Assembly (NCBI GenBank): GCA_036873755.1
Contig: JAVTVY010019010.1
Span: 1-64,000 of the forward strand
Reading direction: 5' to 3'
DNA length: 64,000 nt
DNA from: Hanleya hanleyi
Lineage: Eukaryota > Mollusca > Polyplacophora > Lepidopleurida > Hanleyidae
The first letter of the stretch is position 1. Every line of letters starts with the position of its first letter. A program made the position numbers and the translations under genes. The notes below the pieces were generated by a model. It was not told the origin of the DNA, ran no database searches, and saw only the letters and a program-made list of their open reading frames with translations. Positions 12,860 through 26,258 of the stretch are shown here, one piece after another.

Positions 12860-13789
12860 AGGACGGGGCATTTTGTTCTTTAACTATAGATAACGTCATC
12901 ACTGTTTGTCACGAATGGATAACATAACGTTGCATAACTTCAACAGGAAAGAAGATAGGTGATCGTGAGCATGACGTCGACCACCCGTTGTCTGTAGACC
13001 TTCACTTCTCTTTTGGGAAACTTTATGAAGGTTTGAAATGTCTGGCTCGATTTGACTTTGGCTATTCATACTGTAGGATTGATAATGAATAAGTCGTTTA
13101 GCTTACGCTCTTTCATGGAACAGTTCTTACCTTCCACCTTTGGGATATATTTTGTTGAAGAAGCAAAGGCGGTCAGCGGATAGAGGGAAGGTTTATATTG
13201 CATATAGTAATCTCATCGCTGAGAGTATGTTAACGATATTTCAATAGCGGACAGTGCTTGAAGCCAAGAGGGAGGTCGTTCAGCGAACATGCGCTGTTCC
13301 GAATTTAACATCAACAAAATTTCTCATTGCTACAGGACAATGGTGGAGATTTCAGCGATACTCCTATCCTATTGCTCGGTCTCATGAAATCATTGAACCT
13401 GAGTCTCTGCCCCATATAACCTAGGCGGCGATTTAAAGAGTTCTAACTCATGGAAAGACTAAGAAATGAGACCATAATTTTAGGAATCTAGCCCCCCCCC
13501 CCTCCCGCCCAATTCCTGTTGTCCTAGAACGGCATTGAGATATGACGATACAATTATTGTTATTGCTAACTGGAAGCACAATTTGGTTGGATCTCATGAT
13601 GACATTAAAGCTGATATGATAACCAATTCGTTCTTCATCTAACAAATTCTTTGGTTTTGATTATTGTATTAGACAGGAACAATGCCAAAAAATGGACGAA
13701 TAAACAATTTAAAAGAAACGTTCTGGAGATATTTATGGGCACCATTTTGAATTTACCAATGTTCATTAACACAAGATGTTGTAAATAGG

Positions 13790-14025
13790 AAGGAGGGAGG
13801 GAATTTGGCTTAATGTCACACTCAAGTTTGTTTCACTCATATGGTGACAGTCAGTTTGGTTGGTGGAGGAAGCCGGAGTACCCGGAGAGAATCGCCGCCC
13901 TTCGGCAAGTAACTGACAAACTTTCACACATGGACCAGCTGGGCTCGAACCCGTGCCGGTTCAGCGGTGTGAGGCTAGCGGTCACCAGCGAAGCGCCTTA
14001 GACCACTCGGCCACCGAGGGCCCCC
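13790..14025 (-). mobile_element. tRNA-derived SINE, copy B
   Basis: Same element as at 1924-2159, with the same A box, B box and flanking TGTTGTAAATAGG repeats (13777-13789 and 14026-14038). It was copied by the segmental duplication rather than inserted independently. Confidence 0.93.
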
Positions 14026-17000
14026 TGTTGTAAATAGGCTAAGCATTTCTTTCGGTTCTGGAAATACGATGAAAAGTTGGACAGAGGGCCAAATCCAATA
14101 AGCTATGCTCGCATTCTGCCCATAGTGCCCCGCCCTCGTCATGTCGGACACGATTAAGACCGCAAATGTCTTTGGCCTCAGTAGAGTGCGAAGAGTGTTC
14201 ATTCGTTATTCTCGAGTTTTGACATTGTCTTTGTTACTGGACAATAGGAAATTCTCTTGCATGTGTATCTGCTAGTCGACCCACATGACTTCAAACGCAC
14301 ATCCTTTTTGAGTTCAAGATGGCAGAAGACATTTGTCCGTATATAAATCATTGAACTCTACCCTCATCGTTACTGACCCATATGATCTAGGCAATGGAGG
14401 GGAATATTGTGTTGTTGTTTAAGGCGACGCACATTCCATGACGGTTTCCGAAGCGCGCTTGACGAAGACTGTCTGAAGTATTACTATAAATAAATGTACC
14501 GATATCCATTTATGGGCGAGACCATGTGCAAGCTACGGCGTTAACCAAATACGACATGTTCACCAAAACGGGCCTTTCCTTATTTTACCCTAAGTTACAG
14601 GCAGTCCCGATTATTGTCAGCCCGGTAGAAATTTGAGATAATATTTTTTATGCTCTTTTTTAGCTGTGCCGGTATTCTTGAACTGTATGATATCTATAAT
14701 TGCAGGAGAGACTTCAAACTTTGTTGTCCGAGGTGAAATTGTTTCATTTTGCGAACTATTTGTTAGAAATGGGAAGGCCGGTTATGTTGATTTGGCTTTG
14801 CTAAAATGTTCCGATTCAAATGTACCCAAGCTTGGAAATACGTTTAAGCTCCTTTGATATTTTCTCGGTCATTTTGCCTCGAGATGTTTGTTTAGCTATG
14901 AGATTTTTTTATCATATCACTTAACAAGTAAGGAAAGCGATCGTTCGTGTACAGCAGCTTTGACCTGGCTTTGAAAAGTCTCGCGTTCCTGGATAACAAT
15001 ATTCCAGAAGGACCTGCATAGGCATATACCGGTACTTATTTCGCCTGGTGGTATTTGCTAGATCATGTGCAGACTGTGGCGATTTTACTAAACGCCAAAG
15101 ATATTACTGCACAAACTTGTCAAACCGGACTATAGGCCTACCATCAAACGCCTCCATTCAAAGCTTCTCAAAGTATTAATAAATATCGTACACTGCCGGA
15201 AAAATAAGATCTGGCGCTACGTTTCCTAACCTGTATCTAATTCCATTTAACCCGGGGTATGGGTCTTTTTGAATATCATGTGTATTACATCTCCACGGTG
15301 TTCAAATAAACATCCACAATCAAAGCCTGACTAAGATACATGCTCTGAAAACCACTGGGAATTCATTTGGATAAAGAAATAATGGTCACTGGTTAGGACC
15401 TTACGTATTAAACAACATCAAATCTTGCGGACATCTTTGAAAACTGTTGATTCTTTCTCTCTTGTACGAAACCAATGTTGTGTTTTAATTATTTTCATTT
15501 TATACAGTGAATCCGAATCCTTCCTCCAATGAGGAGAACCGTTGACATTAGAACCTTGATTTTTGGCATGAACGTGCATTATGGAACTGTTGCCAGCAAG
15601 TTCTGAGCTGACCTACTTAAGTGCCCTACAAACCTCGAAATTTTGAGAGGATTTCAGGTTATTCATAGACAGAGGGGCCCCAAGTCATCTCTCGATCGTC
15701 TCATGAGTGAGTCCATCCGAATCCTTTCTCCGACAAAATATGGAGAACCGTTGACATTAGAACCTTGATTTTTGGCATGAACGTGCATTTGGGGACTGTT
15801 ACCAGCAAGTTGTGAGCTGAGCTACTTTTGGTGAAAATTTGACCTACTTAGGTGACCTACAAACCTCGAAATTGGCAAAAATATGTCTTATGTCAAGGTA
15901 CACACTTCGTTTATTGACGAGGACATTGTTTCCTGGACGACGGCTGAATATTGAATGTCGGATCTGACGCTTGCTATTGTAGGAGATAATCTTGGTGTCG
16001 ATTACCTGTCTTGTCTACATGGAAGCGGTTCTAGTTAAATTGGCTTATATTCGGTCCATTACCATCGCAATAAGTGTCTGTCTAGACAAAGTCTTTGTAT
16101 AATTCTAATTTCGACATTCAAACGCGCCGTTCTCGTACCCTTGATCACACCAAGTATTTACCGATATCCAGTATGGACAATCGACGTGATCGACTTTACC
16201 ACACGACCCTCACATTATCACAGACAGCCCAATTATTCCCTCGTTATGATTTCTTGTAAGGACGGAGCATTTTGTGCTTTAACTATAGATAACGTCATCC
16301 CTGTCTGTCACGAATGGATAACATAACGTTGCATAACTTCAACAGAAAAGAAGAAAAGTGACCGTGAACATGATGTCGACAACCCTTTGCCTGCAGACCT
16401 TCACTTCTCTTTTGGAAACCTTTATGAAGGTTTGAAATACCCTGCTCGATTTGACTCTGGCTATTAATACAATGTTTGATTGATAATGAATAAGTCGTTT
16501 AGCTTACGCTCTTTCATGGAACAGTTCTATCATTGATTAACCTTCCAGGATTTGAATAAGATAACAATCCTTGAATAATGTGAGGTATAAATTTTCCCGC
16601 TATCAAACTGATTGGATGCCAAGGTGCGCATAAGATTTGTATTAAAAGAAAATATTTTCTGGACCACGTCTGAATATTGAATGATGGATGTGTAAGTATG
16701 TGGATGTGTATTTTGAGTACTGGTGAATGTTATTGACGTGCATTGACAGTGCAAAGAGGCGAACGCGTGGCGCGGAAGCTGCCAGTGTTCTGAGATTCAA
16801 AGAAATCTAATGCGGGAGTGTTCGTAACCATCGTTCTTAAACAAAAAAAAAAAGAAGAAGAAGAAAAAATCCCTCCGCGTTCATAATGAGAAACCCTTAT
16901 TCGCACGACACTATGAGCGTCGAAATCCATCAATGTAATATAAAAGAAAAGTCTAATTTGTACTATGAAACTACGTCATTAAAGCGAAATCTACAAGACT

Positions 17001-20000
17001 TTCAGGTTCATTGAGGCGATGGTAGCCGTTGACCTTGTGACCTCAATCTTGGTATCAGACATATCGCTTCTCACTAAAGCATCCACCCACAAAAATGTGG
17101 TGTTCAATGGTTTCCTGGTTTTATTATCCCATTGGCCTTAATCGTTAACCTTTCGAACTCAATATTATTCTTGTTTCCATAGGCGTAAGGTATTCCTGAA
17201 GTTTGATCGCAATCTATTTCGATGGTCTCGAGCAATATCATGGACAATTTTTCAATAATTTCCTGGGTTTTTGTTGAGGAGTGAGAAGTTGATCTTTGAT
17301 CGGTTTGACCTCTGACCGGTTTGATCTTTGACAATTTCAATACCAGAGCATATTGTCTCTCATGTATCCACTTAAACGATTCATTTAAAATACAATTCTG
17401 GCCATGGTGACATTGCCCTTGACCTACTGACCTCAATTTTGATACGCCACATATGCATGAATTCGGTCAATTTGTTGACAAGGAACTGAATAACGAAAGT
17501 CGGGTGAAGGAGAAGGAGGAAAAGTAGAATGTGCAGTCCATTGGACTTGACCAGTCCAAATATAAATATAACATTTGCTATATTCTGACAAGAGAGAAAC
17601 GGTCGACATGTCTATCCCTGGAATATTGGAAATATATCATCCACGTTTTAATAAACTGCTTCTCTTTTGAACTGTGATATGTATGACACCGTACACCAAA
17701 ATGGAGGTTCCAGGTCATGGTTGAAAAAAAATCTTTGTTTATACAAATGGCGGAGGTGTCATGTACCATTGTTAAGGTCAAGGTTTCAAAATCAAGGCCG
17801 GTTTTGTTGATTTGGCTTTGCTAAATATTCCGATTCAGATGTACTTACGCTTGGAGATACGTTTGAGGTACCTTGGGATTTTCACGGTCATTACCTCTCA
17901 GGAATCTAACCTGTGATGTCCCAAAGGGTGCTTATTGCAAACCTGAACAGATTTTTGCCTTGAAATGTTTGTGTAGTTATGAGAATTTTTTTAATTATAT
18001 TACTTAACAAGCAATGAAAACAATTGTGGACTGACGTCACCAATCAGCCGTTCGTGTACAGCAGCTTTGTCCTCGCTTTGAAATGTCTCACGTTCCATAG
18101 TTCCTGGATAACAATATTCTAGAAGGAACAGCATACGGCATATACATATCTCGTCTGGTAGCATTTGCTAGACCATGTGCAGACTGTGGCGATTTTATTA
18201 ACGCCAAAGAATATTATTATACAAACTTGTCAAACAGGGTTATACCACCAAATGCCTTCATTCAAAGCTTATCAAATTCTGTAATAAATATCGCACACTG
18301 ACGGAAAAGTAAGATCTGGAACTACGTTTCGTAGCCTGTATCTAATTCCATTTAACCCGGGGTATGGGTCTTTTTGAATATCATGTGTTTTACATCTCCA
18401 CGGTGTTCAAATAAACATCCACAATCAAAGCCTGACTAAGATACATGCTCTGAAAACCACTGGGAATTCATTTGGATAAAGAAATAATGGTCACTGATTA
18501 GGACCTTACGTATTAAAACACATCAAATCTTGCGGACATCTTTGAAAACTGTTTACCCCGTCTCCCTTGTACGAAACCGATGTTGTGTTCAAATTATTTT
18601 CATTTTATGCAGTCAGTCCATTCGAATCCTTTCTCCGGCAAAATGAGGAGAACCGTTAACAGTAGAATCTTAATTTTTGGCATGAAAATGACTTTTGATG
18701 AAAATTTGACCTACTTAGGTGACCTATAAAATATGTCTTAGGTCAAGGTACACACTTAAATCATATCAAATACTACTCCGTAGGTCCTGTGACGTTAGTC
18801 ACACTGCCATGTGTTTTAATTATTTTCATTTTATACACGAGGAATTGGTGTTAACTCTCATATCAATAGGTCTTTCCATTATTGACGAGGACATTGTTTC
18901 ATGGACGACGGCTGAATATTGAATGTCGGATCTGACGCTTGCTATTGTAGGAGATTATGTTGGTGCCGATTACCTGTCTTGTCTACATGGAAGCTGTTGT
19001 GGTTAAATTGGCTTATATTCGGTCCATTACCACCGCAGTAAGTGTCTGTCTAGAAAAAGTCTTTGTATAATTCAAATTTCGACATTCAAACGCGCCGTTC
19101 ATGTACACTTCATCACATCAAGTATCTACCGATATCCACTATGGACAATCGACGTGATCGACTTTACCACACGACCCTCACATTATCACAGACAGCCCAA
19201 TTATTCCCTCGTTATGAGTTCTTGTAAGGACGGGGCAGGTAGGTTTTGAATTTGGTTGGCGCTCACTTTATAACAAGCGCTGGATGAGCGCAAAGACCTC
19301 CGTCGAGGCAACAGGGTCCGTAGCGTAATACATCACTGAATAACATACGGCCGGATGCCAAGCTCATTTTTGCATTTGTTGGACGTTAGCTTCATCAATG
19401 GTAATTAATCTGGGATTGAGGGTTCCTCACTAGCATGTCCAGACAGGGATGTGAAAGTCACATTCCCAGCAAATAATTTTTGTTTGATTTGACGTGCTTG
19501 AAATATTAGGGTATGGAATAGAGTATATTGATGGAAAACCTGGAAAAGTGCTTGAGACATTAGGCCCCATCCCACCCACACCTCCCCATGAGAGGATCCC
19601 CTCACCCAAATCAACACGTTAGCGACAGAAATGAGACCCCGTGTGCCTAGTTGTACCAACTTGTTTGTGATTTTGTGCTATAGGCCCAACACAGCAACAC
19701 TTCATATTTTGTATGTGTACAGTATAGCATCATCATTGATGAGAGAATGCTCTTCAAAACACACCTGATTTTACCGACACTTCGTTCTGATCTGTCTCAA
19801 CATCATATGATGAGGATTCAATGCGGTCGGTATAATTTTGTATACTGGTGTTACAGGTAACCTTCGCCTTCACCTTACTGTATCAATGACCATGGACTTG
19901 TACATGTATCACATTCACATTTAATGGTGATGACTGATGAGAATATTGCCCCTATGGAACAAATGACTGAATTTCACGCAGCAAATAAAAAGTTCATGTT

Positions 20001-20150
20001 CCTACGAAGTAGGCTACAGACCGCAAATTGTCCGGTAATGAGTGAGTCCATCCGAATCCTTTCGTCGGCAAAATAAGGAGAACCGTTGACATTAGAACCT
20101 TGATTTTTGGCATGAGCGTGCATTAGGGCATTGTTACCATCAAGTTCTGA

Positions 20151-20874
20151 TCTGAAATAATTCTGATTAAAATTAGATTTATAATTAACACTTCAATATA
20201 TTGCTATATATATATATGTAAGGTTTAGCCTGTAACATGTATCCTCTTTCACATCCAATCATTTCATCATTGCCAAGAAAACTGTGGTCTGTTTTGCTCC
20301 AGCGTTTTATCGCCAATGAGTATCAGTTACTGTCCGTCTAAAAATACCCTGTCATTGAAATAGTCCACTATGCCACATGGCCCTATTACAGAAGATGTAG
20401 AGACGCTATTTATTCGTCTTTACCGGCTATGCTCAGGAGAATCACATAGAACCATTATTATCTTGTGCATAGAAGGTGTAGGGTCTTGAGTTGAATTACC
20501 GTAAACTACATAAATGCTACCTTTCTACTATAGTACTATATATAAAAATGTGTTGTATTGTTGGGAAAATAATGTGATTCAAAAAGTTGTTTTGATCCTG
20601 GACAAGGGCACTGAAAACCATTAAAGAGACGTAAATGTATTTTCACACGTAAAGCTTGAAATCTACTAAACCTATATTATTCAATCTGTTTCCTTTAATT
20701 AAGAAATTGTAAAATTAAATCGGCGATCGTTATTTATTTTGGAATGAAGGCGCATTAAGAGACTGTTACCAACAAGTTTTGAGCTGACCTATTTTTGATG
20801 AAAATTTCTGGTGATTTTTGATGAAAAGCACTGGCGATTCTGACTTGGGCGGTGCCCATCTTAATATGAGCAGG
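20151..20874. other. No recognisable gene; repeat debris
   Basis: Between copy B and the third partial copy. It contains a short fragment of the 'ccagcaagttctgagctgacc' repeat (20747-20805) and otherwise AT-rich unique sequence. Confidence 0.5.
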
Positions 20875-21487
20875 ATTTTGACAGATTGTCTGGCTAGGTT
20901 GTTGATCGGATTCACAGATAACGATTGAAGCATGGGAAGATATATTTTTCCAGTCGCTATCTCCCCACCCCCAACTCAAAAAAAAAAAAAAAAAAAAAAG
21001 CCGGGAGAGTTCTTCGGAGTTTTACGTTTTTGACCTCTGACTTTGAATTTGACTTCTCACTTCCGACTCGCATCCTGGTGAATGACACTCGTCCTTTATC
21101 TTTTTGCCGATTCAGAGATTCTCGTGGAAGTTTCCAATTATGTTATCCGGAATGCGAGTTTTTCTTTCGTGAAAATTTACTTTTTATGAAAGCGCAGGTT
21201 TGTCTTCGTCGCATACCGGCCATCTGTACCAGCGCGAAGCTATAAGTACACGCGCGAATTTAGTACCCTCGAATTAAGAGACCCGGTGGAAGCACTGCAA
21301 AGGATACACACCTTTTGTGACGTAAGCATTCAATTGTGTCCAGAAACTTTTCAAAATTTCGTCCGGAACCATAGCAATCCCTATTGGAAATCACTCGAGT
21401 CGTGCGTTCCCCATATGACAATTATTTGGCGGGAGATATCACGTTGCGCTCCTAGACCTCCGTCTGATCGACGGAGGTAAAAAGTCA
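20875..21487 (+). repeat. Third, partial copy of the left end of the duplicated unit
   Basis: Matches 11639-12254 from 'gacagatt' to the 'cggaggtaaaaagt' boundary, with scattered substitutions (for example around 21140) and a longer A-run at 20979-20999. It is clearly older than the A/B pair. Homology ends just after the short hairpin 'acctccgtc'/'gacggaggt', the same point where copies A and B continue into other sequence, so this point may be a natural element end. Confidence 0.85.
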
Positions 21488-21639
21488 CAAACCTCAAGTC
21501 TCTATTTTCAAAGTTCGAATTCTGTTGATATTTCCACAAGCCCTTTTTCGATTATCATTCCATGCGGGATTGTTTCAAGATGGTCGCGCCCATGAGAATT
21601 TACGCTTCTCGAATATTTGCTGGTCAACAATATTTTTGT

Positions 21640-21737
21640 CGCTATATAGCTGAAATATTGCTTAACCTTAACCTTAAACCTTAATTCTCTCTCTCTCTCT
21701 CTCTCTCCCCCTCTCTCTCTCTCTCTCTCTCTCTCTT
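21640..21737 (+). repeat. SINE-tail-like sequence and (TC)n microsatellite
   Basis: 'cgctatatagctgaaatatt' near 21650 resembles the 3' ends of molluscan SINEs. It is followed by 'ccttaacctt' repeats and an interrupted (CT)n tract at 21685-21737. A microsatellite tail after such a sequence is typical of SINE insertion. The SINE body is not recognisable upstream. Confidence 0.6.
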
Positions 21738-21758
21738 TTCGTTCGATTACATACATGC

Positions 21759-22471
21759 TGTGAAATATCGATTCTTGACCACCATCCTTATCCCAGCAAT
21801 TTTATTATGTTAACCTTTTCCTTGAGTGAAAATTCATGATTTCTTAAGCTTTTACACTGTATCGGTTTGTATGATGTACATATATGTTATAGTCGAGGTT
21901 GACAGTTTAACATGAGGGAATTGTTTTCGGTTCTGGATACTGCTTTGGTAATATAAACATCCTGTACAATGACCTGTAGGGTCAAGCATTGTCAGTTAAC
22001 TTCTGTGAGAAATTATATTTGACTGTATTTCTAGTAGGCGTCAGATTCGATCTTCGGTAGTCAGCTATATGATTTAACGATGTGAATAAGTACAATGTAT
22101 CCGGTGGAACCCAGACTTTGAGTTCTGTGTTTTGGTTTAGTGACAATTCGATTGTCCCATTGTCATAAAGTCTGATGAGATGTTATCATGTACCCATTGT
22201 TAGGATAGTATAAAAGAGGATGTTTGGCGGTTTCCAATTTACAGAATAAGATCCTCTGTCATGTTACCACCGGTACAGCGTCACAAAATTGTAAGCTGGA
22301 ATGTATGAGCAGTAAAAGCTATCTACAGCAATGTGTGTGTTGTGTTGTCATCCATTTTAAGTCCAGAGAAAACCACTGGCCGGACCGGAATGGTGGGTTT
22401 ATGTAATTTTACCCGGGAACATCGGCGCCCCATACAAGCCCACTTTCCGTCGAGAGTTCTCACAAATTACA
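21759..22471 (+). repeat. 5' LTR, 713 bp, with TATA box
   Basis: Contains TATAAAAG at 22209-22216, the likely promoter of the element, downstream of a roughly 180-bp segment (about 22039-22219) that is missing from the 3' LTR. The rest is shared with 25452-25978 with few differences. Short ORFs within it recur in both LTRs and are not evidence of a gene. Confidence 0.88.
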
Positions 22472-22492
22472 TTGGTGAGCTTGCCAGGATAA
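22472..22492 (+). promoter_or_regulatory. Candidate primer-binding site
   Basis: Directly after the CA end of the 5' LTR: 'TTGGTGAGCTTGCCAGGA'. A TGG one base in from the LTR end fits pairing with the CCA end of a tRNA. The tRNA is not identified. Confidence 0.55.
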
Positions 22493-25451
22493 AAAACTTT
22501 CCGGATGCCACAGGAACATTGGCTGATGAACAGCAGAATCTTTAAATTTCCACGTCCGAAGTTTCCAGCCTTACTTGACGCTGTACCGGTGGGATAATCT
22601 ACTGCAAGACCGTGAGACGACAGCCAGAATGCGGTGTTGATAGCCTCGCTTCCATTCGCGAGGACCCGTCCACGAGCTACTGAAGCTCTTTGGCGACCCG
22701 TCTTGATGCTGGATCACGTTGCTCTCCGTTCCTGGACCCACCGTCTTCCCTCTTCCTTCATCCTGTACATCAAGGCTGCCACATGACTATTTTACTTGAT
22801 GTCGCGCCCCCGCTCTCCTCGTCTTCTTGCATTGAACTCCCCTTCTATTCCTGCATTCAATGAAGAAGTCACCCGGACGGTGACTAGTGCACATGTGTGG
22901 TTCCGGTGCTTTGACCATGATGGCGTTTGCAATCCTCTTCAGTTCTTCTTCATAGGAGCTCTCCTTGAACTGCCTTGTGATTTTAACCGGAAGGAATTCC
23001 GGAATTGTGTCCACAACTGCGTGAGTGATGTCCATCTCAGTGGTAAGATGATCGACCCAAACACTGTTCCTTCCTATAACAGCTACATGTTTCTCCTCTT
23101 CCTTGGTGACGTGACAGCGTGTGCCAGGAACCTCTGGAACGAGTCCATTCCGTGGAAAGAATATCTACAGGTACAGTTTGATTCGTTTCATTTAACAGAG
23201 CCTTGTAAATGGCCGTAGTGATTGAAAACATAACTGTGTTGTGGTATATTATCTGCCTGGATTTCCTTGAACTTTCTGTCTGACGTTGTGAAGTTCCCAC
23301 TGATTGACAATAGTGCGTGTGATGAACAGTGTGTACTTTACAGAACTGGATCATGCATAACGAACTCTAAAACATTATATTCTTGTAACTTTCTTGGAAC
23401 ATTCTGGACTGAACCCTCAGGCAGGTTGGTAGCATGTATTGAATGCGAGGTTTAACTTTAACTTTCTCTCTCTCCCTTGAACGATCATGTTATATGTGCC
23501 ATAATCATGCCTTATATGAATTGTTGACATCTCTCGTATATTGTGCATGTTTTGTTGATTGTTGATAATACTGCATGCCCAGTGAAGTTGATGAATCAAT
23601 GATGAAGCTGGTAAATTGCATTAATTCCTCTGTGACTAGTAAACTTAGTGATTTGCAGATTGATAAATCTAGCCTTTGAAGTTTGTACGATAATATTGTG
23701 ATGTGGTTCCACAATGATTTTTTATTAGGACGTGTATCGTGATTAGTTACCATAGCAGTGTAGCTGGTAAGCTAAAACACTTAACGCAATATTGGCTGAA
23801 TGGAACTAAAATTGTCGCGTACATGATTGACAGGTCCTAAGATAAACTGAGTACATGTACGTACTAGTGGTTTGAAGCATATAAATGCTTGGTAGATGCT
23901 ATGAAAGCATGTTCGTGTTGGTTGACGAACCTTCATAATCCCCGATTCGGCTATGAGAGCCTGGATATCGTGAATATGTGGTTATTTGTTTGTTCTGAAT
24001 CCTCAGATATAAGTCTGAGATGTTGGATGACCAATTGGTTCCAATTAACACGTATTGACAACTTTTTGTAAGTGTAATACATATTGTGTCCAAGTCAACC
24101 ATAAATTTCTAGCTTTCATAATGAGTAACATGTAAGGTCCAAATGTTAACCTTTGCGGATGGGCTACCGTATATTAAATCAGCACAGTCGATGCTAGAGA
24201 AATCCGATACTTGGTGACAGTTATGGAAAACTGTTTGAGACATAACCACAGAATAATTGTCTGTGGTAAATATTTTTGTTGCAACAATATTGAGATGCCA
24301 TGTAGTGGTATGAATTGAGTAATGCGCGTTGTTATTTAGTGCAGAATACTTTTGTCATTACTGATCGAGTTTCCCCGTGTGAATCCTTTCTCTGACATCA
24401 TAGTTTTTCTTGCAATGAAATGTTAATTCTGTTTTGGAATAAGTGTGTTCTATAATCTGAAGAATTCGCATTTCTTGCAGATAGGATTCAGATGCCTAAC
24501 ATTGCCATTCGCAATCACTTGAACGTTCCCAGAATTATTGCCATTTGAATGCCACTTCTTGACAGGCATTGAATATGATAATTGACGTGTCAGTGAATGA
24601 CATTTTGACGTATTTCTTTAACCATGGATTTGCCTGGGACCCTTATCGTGCTTTTGTATATCCTTTGCATACGTTGTAATCTGTATGGCTATTGTTCTCA
24701 AATTTTGTTTCACTCGGTGACATTGTAATGCATGACCTGCAACTAGACAGTGCTCTGGAGACTGTTCTACGCATCTTTGTATACTCCTTTGTAATGTTTT
24801 TGCTTTTTCTTTTTCTTTCTTCTGTCACTCTTGCCAGTGGGTGTGCGTTTTCTGGTCAGAAACGTACTCTCACTTGAGGTCAAGTTTTGGTGTACTGGCG
24901 GCTGATGAACTGATCATTCACACAGCTTCTATCACCATTTCTTGTCTTCTTATTATTGTATTTTTCTTTTGCTTATTTCTTGTTTCACTGTTCTGACATT
25001 ATCTTGCATGTAGGCTGGAGGTTTGATATTTTGATACAGATAAATGTTGTTTGTTTTCATTTTCATGAACATCTAATGTGTTTTGAATTTGAAGCTAATG
25101 GATGAATCTTCCAGCAATTGTTTTGATATTTGCGCCATGCTTTGAGCACATTGTTTTGACATGTCCACACTTGTCAGTGACTGGCGCGTGTCCCACATAC
25201 CTAGGGTACTTTCATTAAGAAATGATAGTAAATATGGCCTTATGACCTTACGCAATGAATATGGACTACGGTAACTGAATAAATTGTTTCCGGTATTCGA
25301 CCGATATTTCTGATAACGACTTTGGCTATTCATAATGGACTATTCTTTCATGTTTGCTATTATTCTTGCTGCCTTACGTATTTTGTGTTTATACTTTGAG
25401 GTGAATAAACGATCTTCGTTCGTATTTTTCATCTTCCATTGTCGGATGATA
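22493..25451 (+). other. Internal region of the LTR element, no recognisable pol
   Basis: About 3.0 kb. The longest open stretches are 22796-23218 on plus (140 codons) and minus-strand frames across the same bases. None shows a zinc knuckle, an aspartic protease, a YXDD motif or an integrase HHCC pattern. No purine-rich tract precedes the 3' LTR, where one would be expected. The interior is either heavily decayed or unrelated filler of a large retrotransposon derivative. Confidence 0.5.
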
Positions 25452-25978
25452 TGTGAAATATCGATTCTTGACCACCATTCTTATCCCAGCAATTTTATTA
25501 TGTTAACTTTTTCCTTGAGTGAAAATTCATGATTTCTTGAGCTTTTACACTGTTTTTCCTACATGTATGTTATAGTCGAGGTTGACAGTTTAACATGAGG
25601 GAATTGTTTTCGGTTCTGGATACTGCTTTGGTAATATAAACATCCTGTCCAATGACCTGTAGGGTCAAGCATTGTCAGTTAACTTCTGTGAGAAATTATA
25701 TTTGACTGTATTTCTAGTAGGATGTTTGACGGTTTCCAATTTACAGAATAAGATCCTCTGTCATGTTACCACAGGTACAGCGTCACAAAATTGTAAGCTG
25801 GAATGTACGAGCAGTAAAAGCTTTCTACAGCAATGTGTGTGTTGTGTTGTCATCCATGTTAAGCCCAGAGAAAACCACTGGCCGGACCGGAATCTTCTGA
25901 TGGGTTTATGTAATTTTACCCGGGAACATCGGCGCCCCATACAAGCCCACTTTCCGTCGAGAGTTCTCACAAATTACA
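25452..25978 (+). repeat. 3' LTR, 527 bp, internally deleted
   Basis: Same ends as the 5' LTR, but it jumps from 'tttctagtagg' straight to 'atgtttgacgg', skipping the TATA-bearing segment. The junction shows an 'agg' match at both breakpoints, consistent with a microhomology-mediated deletion after insertion. Confidence 0.88.
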
Positions 25979-26258
25979 ATGCGATGACATGTATCGGAGT
26001 TTAACTATAATATGGATTCACTGCTGACACAAACTCATCAGCAAAGTTGCCTCTCTTGGTTGGGATATGGGTGATTAACCAGCATGGAGACAGGAGAAAT
26101 ATTTAGTTCCGGGTAACCTACAGTTGAGAAAAACTCTTATTAGTGTATTTATGTTTGTAGAATTAATGATGCTTGAAAAAGGTGTCGACAAATTGTCAAA
26201 GAAAAAATATACGGTTAATTGATTACGTGATCAATATAATAAGAGTGAGTGAGTCGTA

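Larger units (their letters stand above)
11866..19986 (+). repeat. Segmental duplication, copy B
   Basis: Second copy of the block at 1-8120, same orientation and virtually the same length. Its left part continues upstream into 11639-11865, which is also present in the third partial copy at 20875-21487, so the true left boundary of the duplicated unit lies before position 1 of the window. Every internal element (hairpin, SINE, nested duplication) is in the same place as in copy A. Confidence 0.95.
21759..25978 (+). mobile_element. Non-autonomous LTR retrotransposon with 4-bp target duplication
   Basis: Two direct repeats, each beginning TGTGAAATATCG and ending CACAAATTACA (canonical TG...CA), enclose about 3.0 kb. 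The 4-bp direct repeat ATGC flanks the element at 21755-21758 and 25979-25982. The 5' LTR is followed directly by a candidate primer-binding site. The internal region has no gag, protease, reverse transcriptase or integrase that I can recognise, so it could move only with help from a relative. A 4-bp duplication fits Gypsy-like or related LTR elements, but without pol the family cannot be assigned. Confidence 0.88.

Noticed and set aside
22224..26004. Two similar cysteine-rich ORFs (SNLQNKILCHVTTGTASQNC...) as a duplicated gene
   Set aside because: They lie within the paired LTRs of the retrotransposon and are explained by LTR homology.
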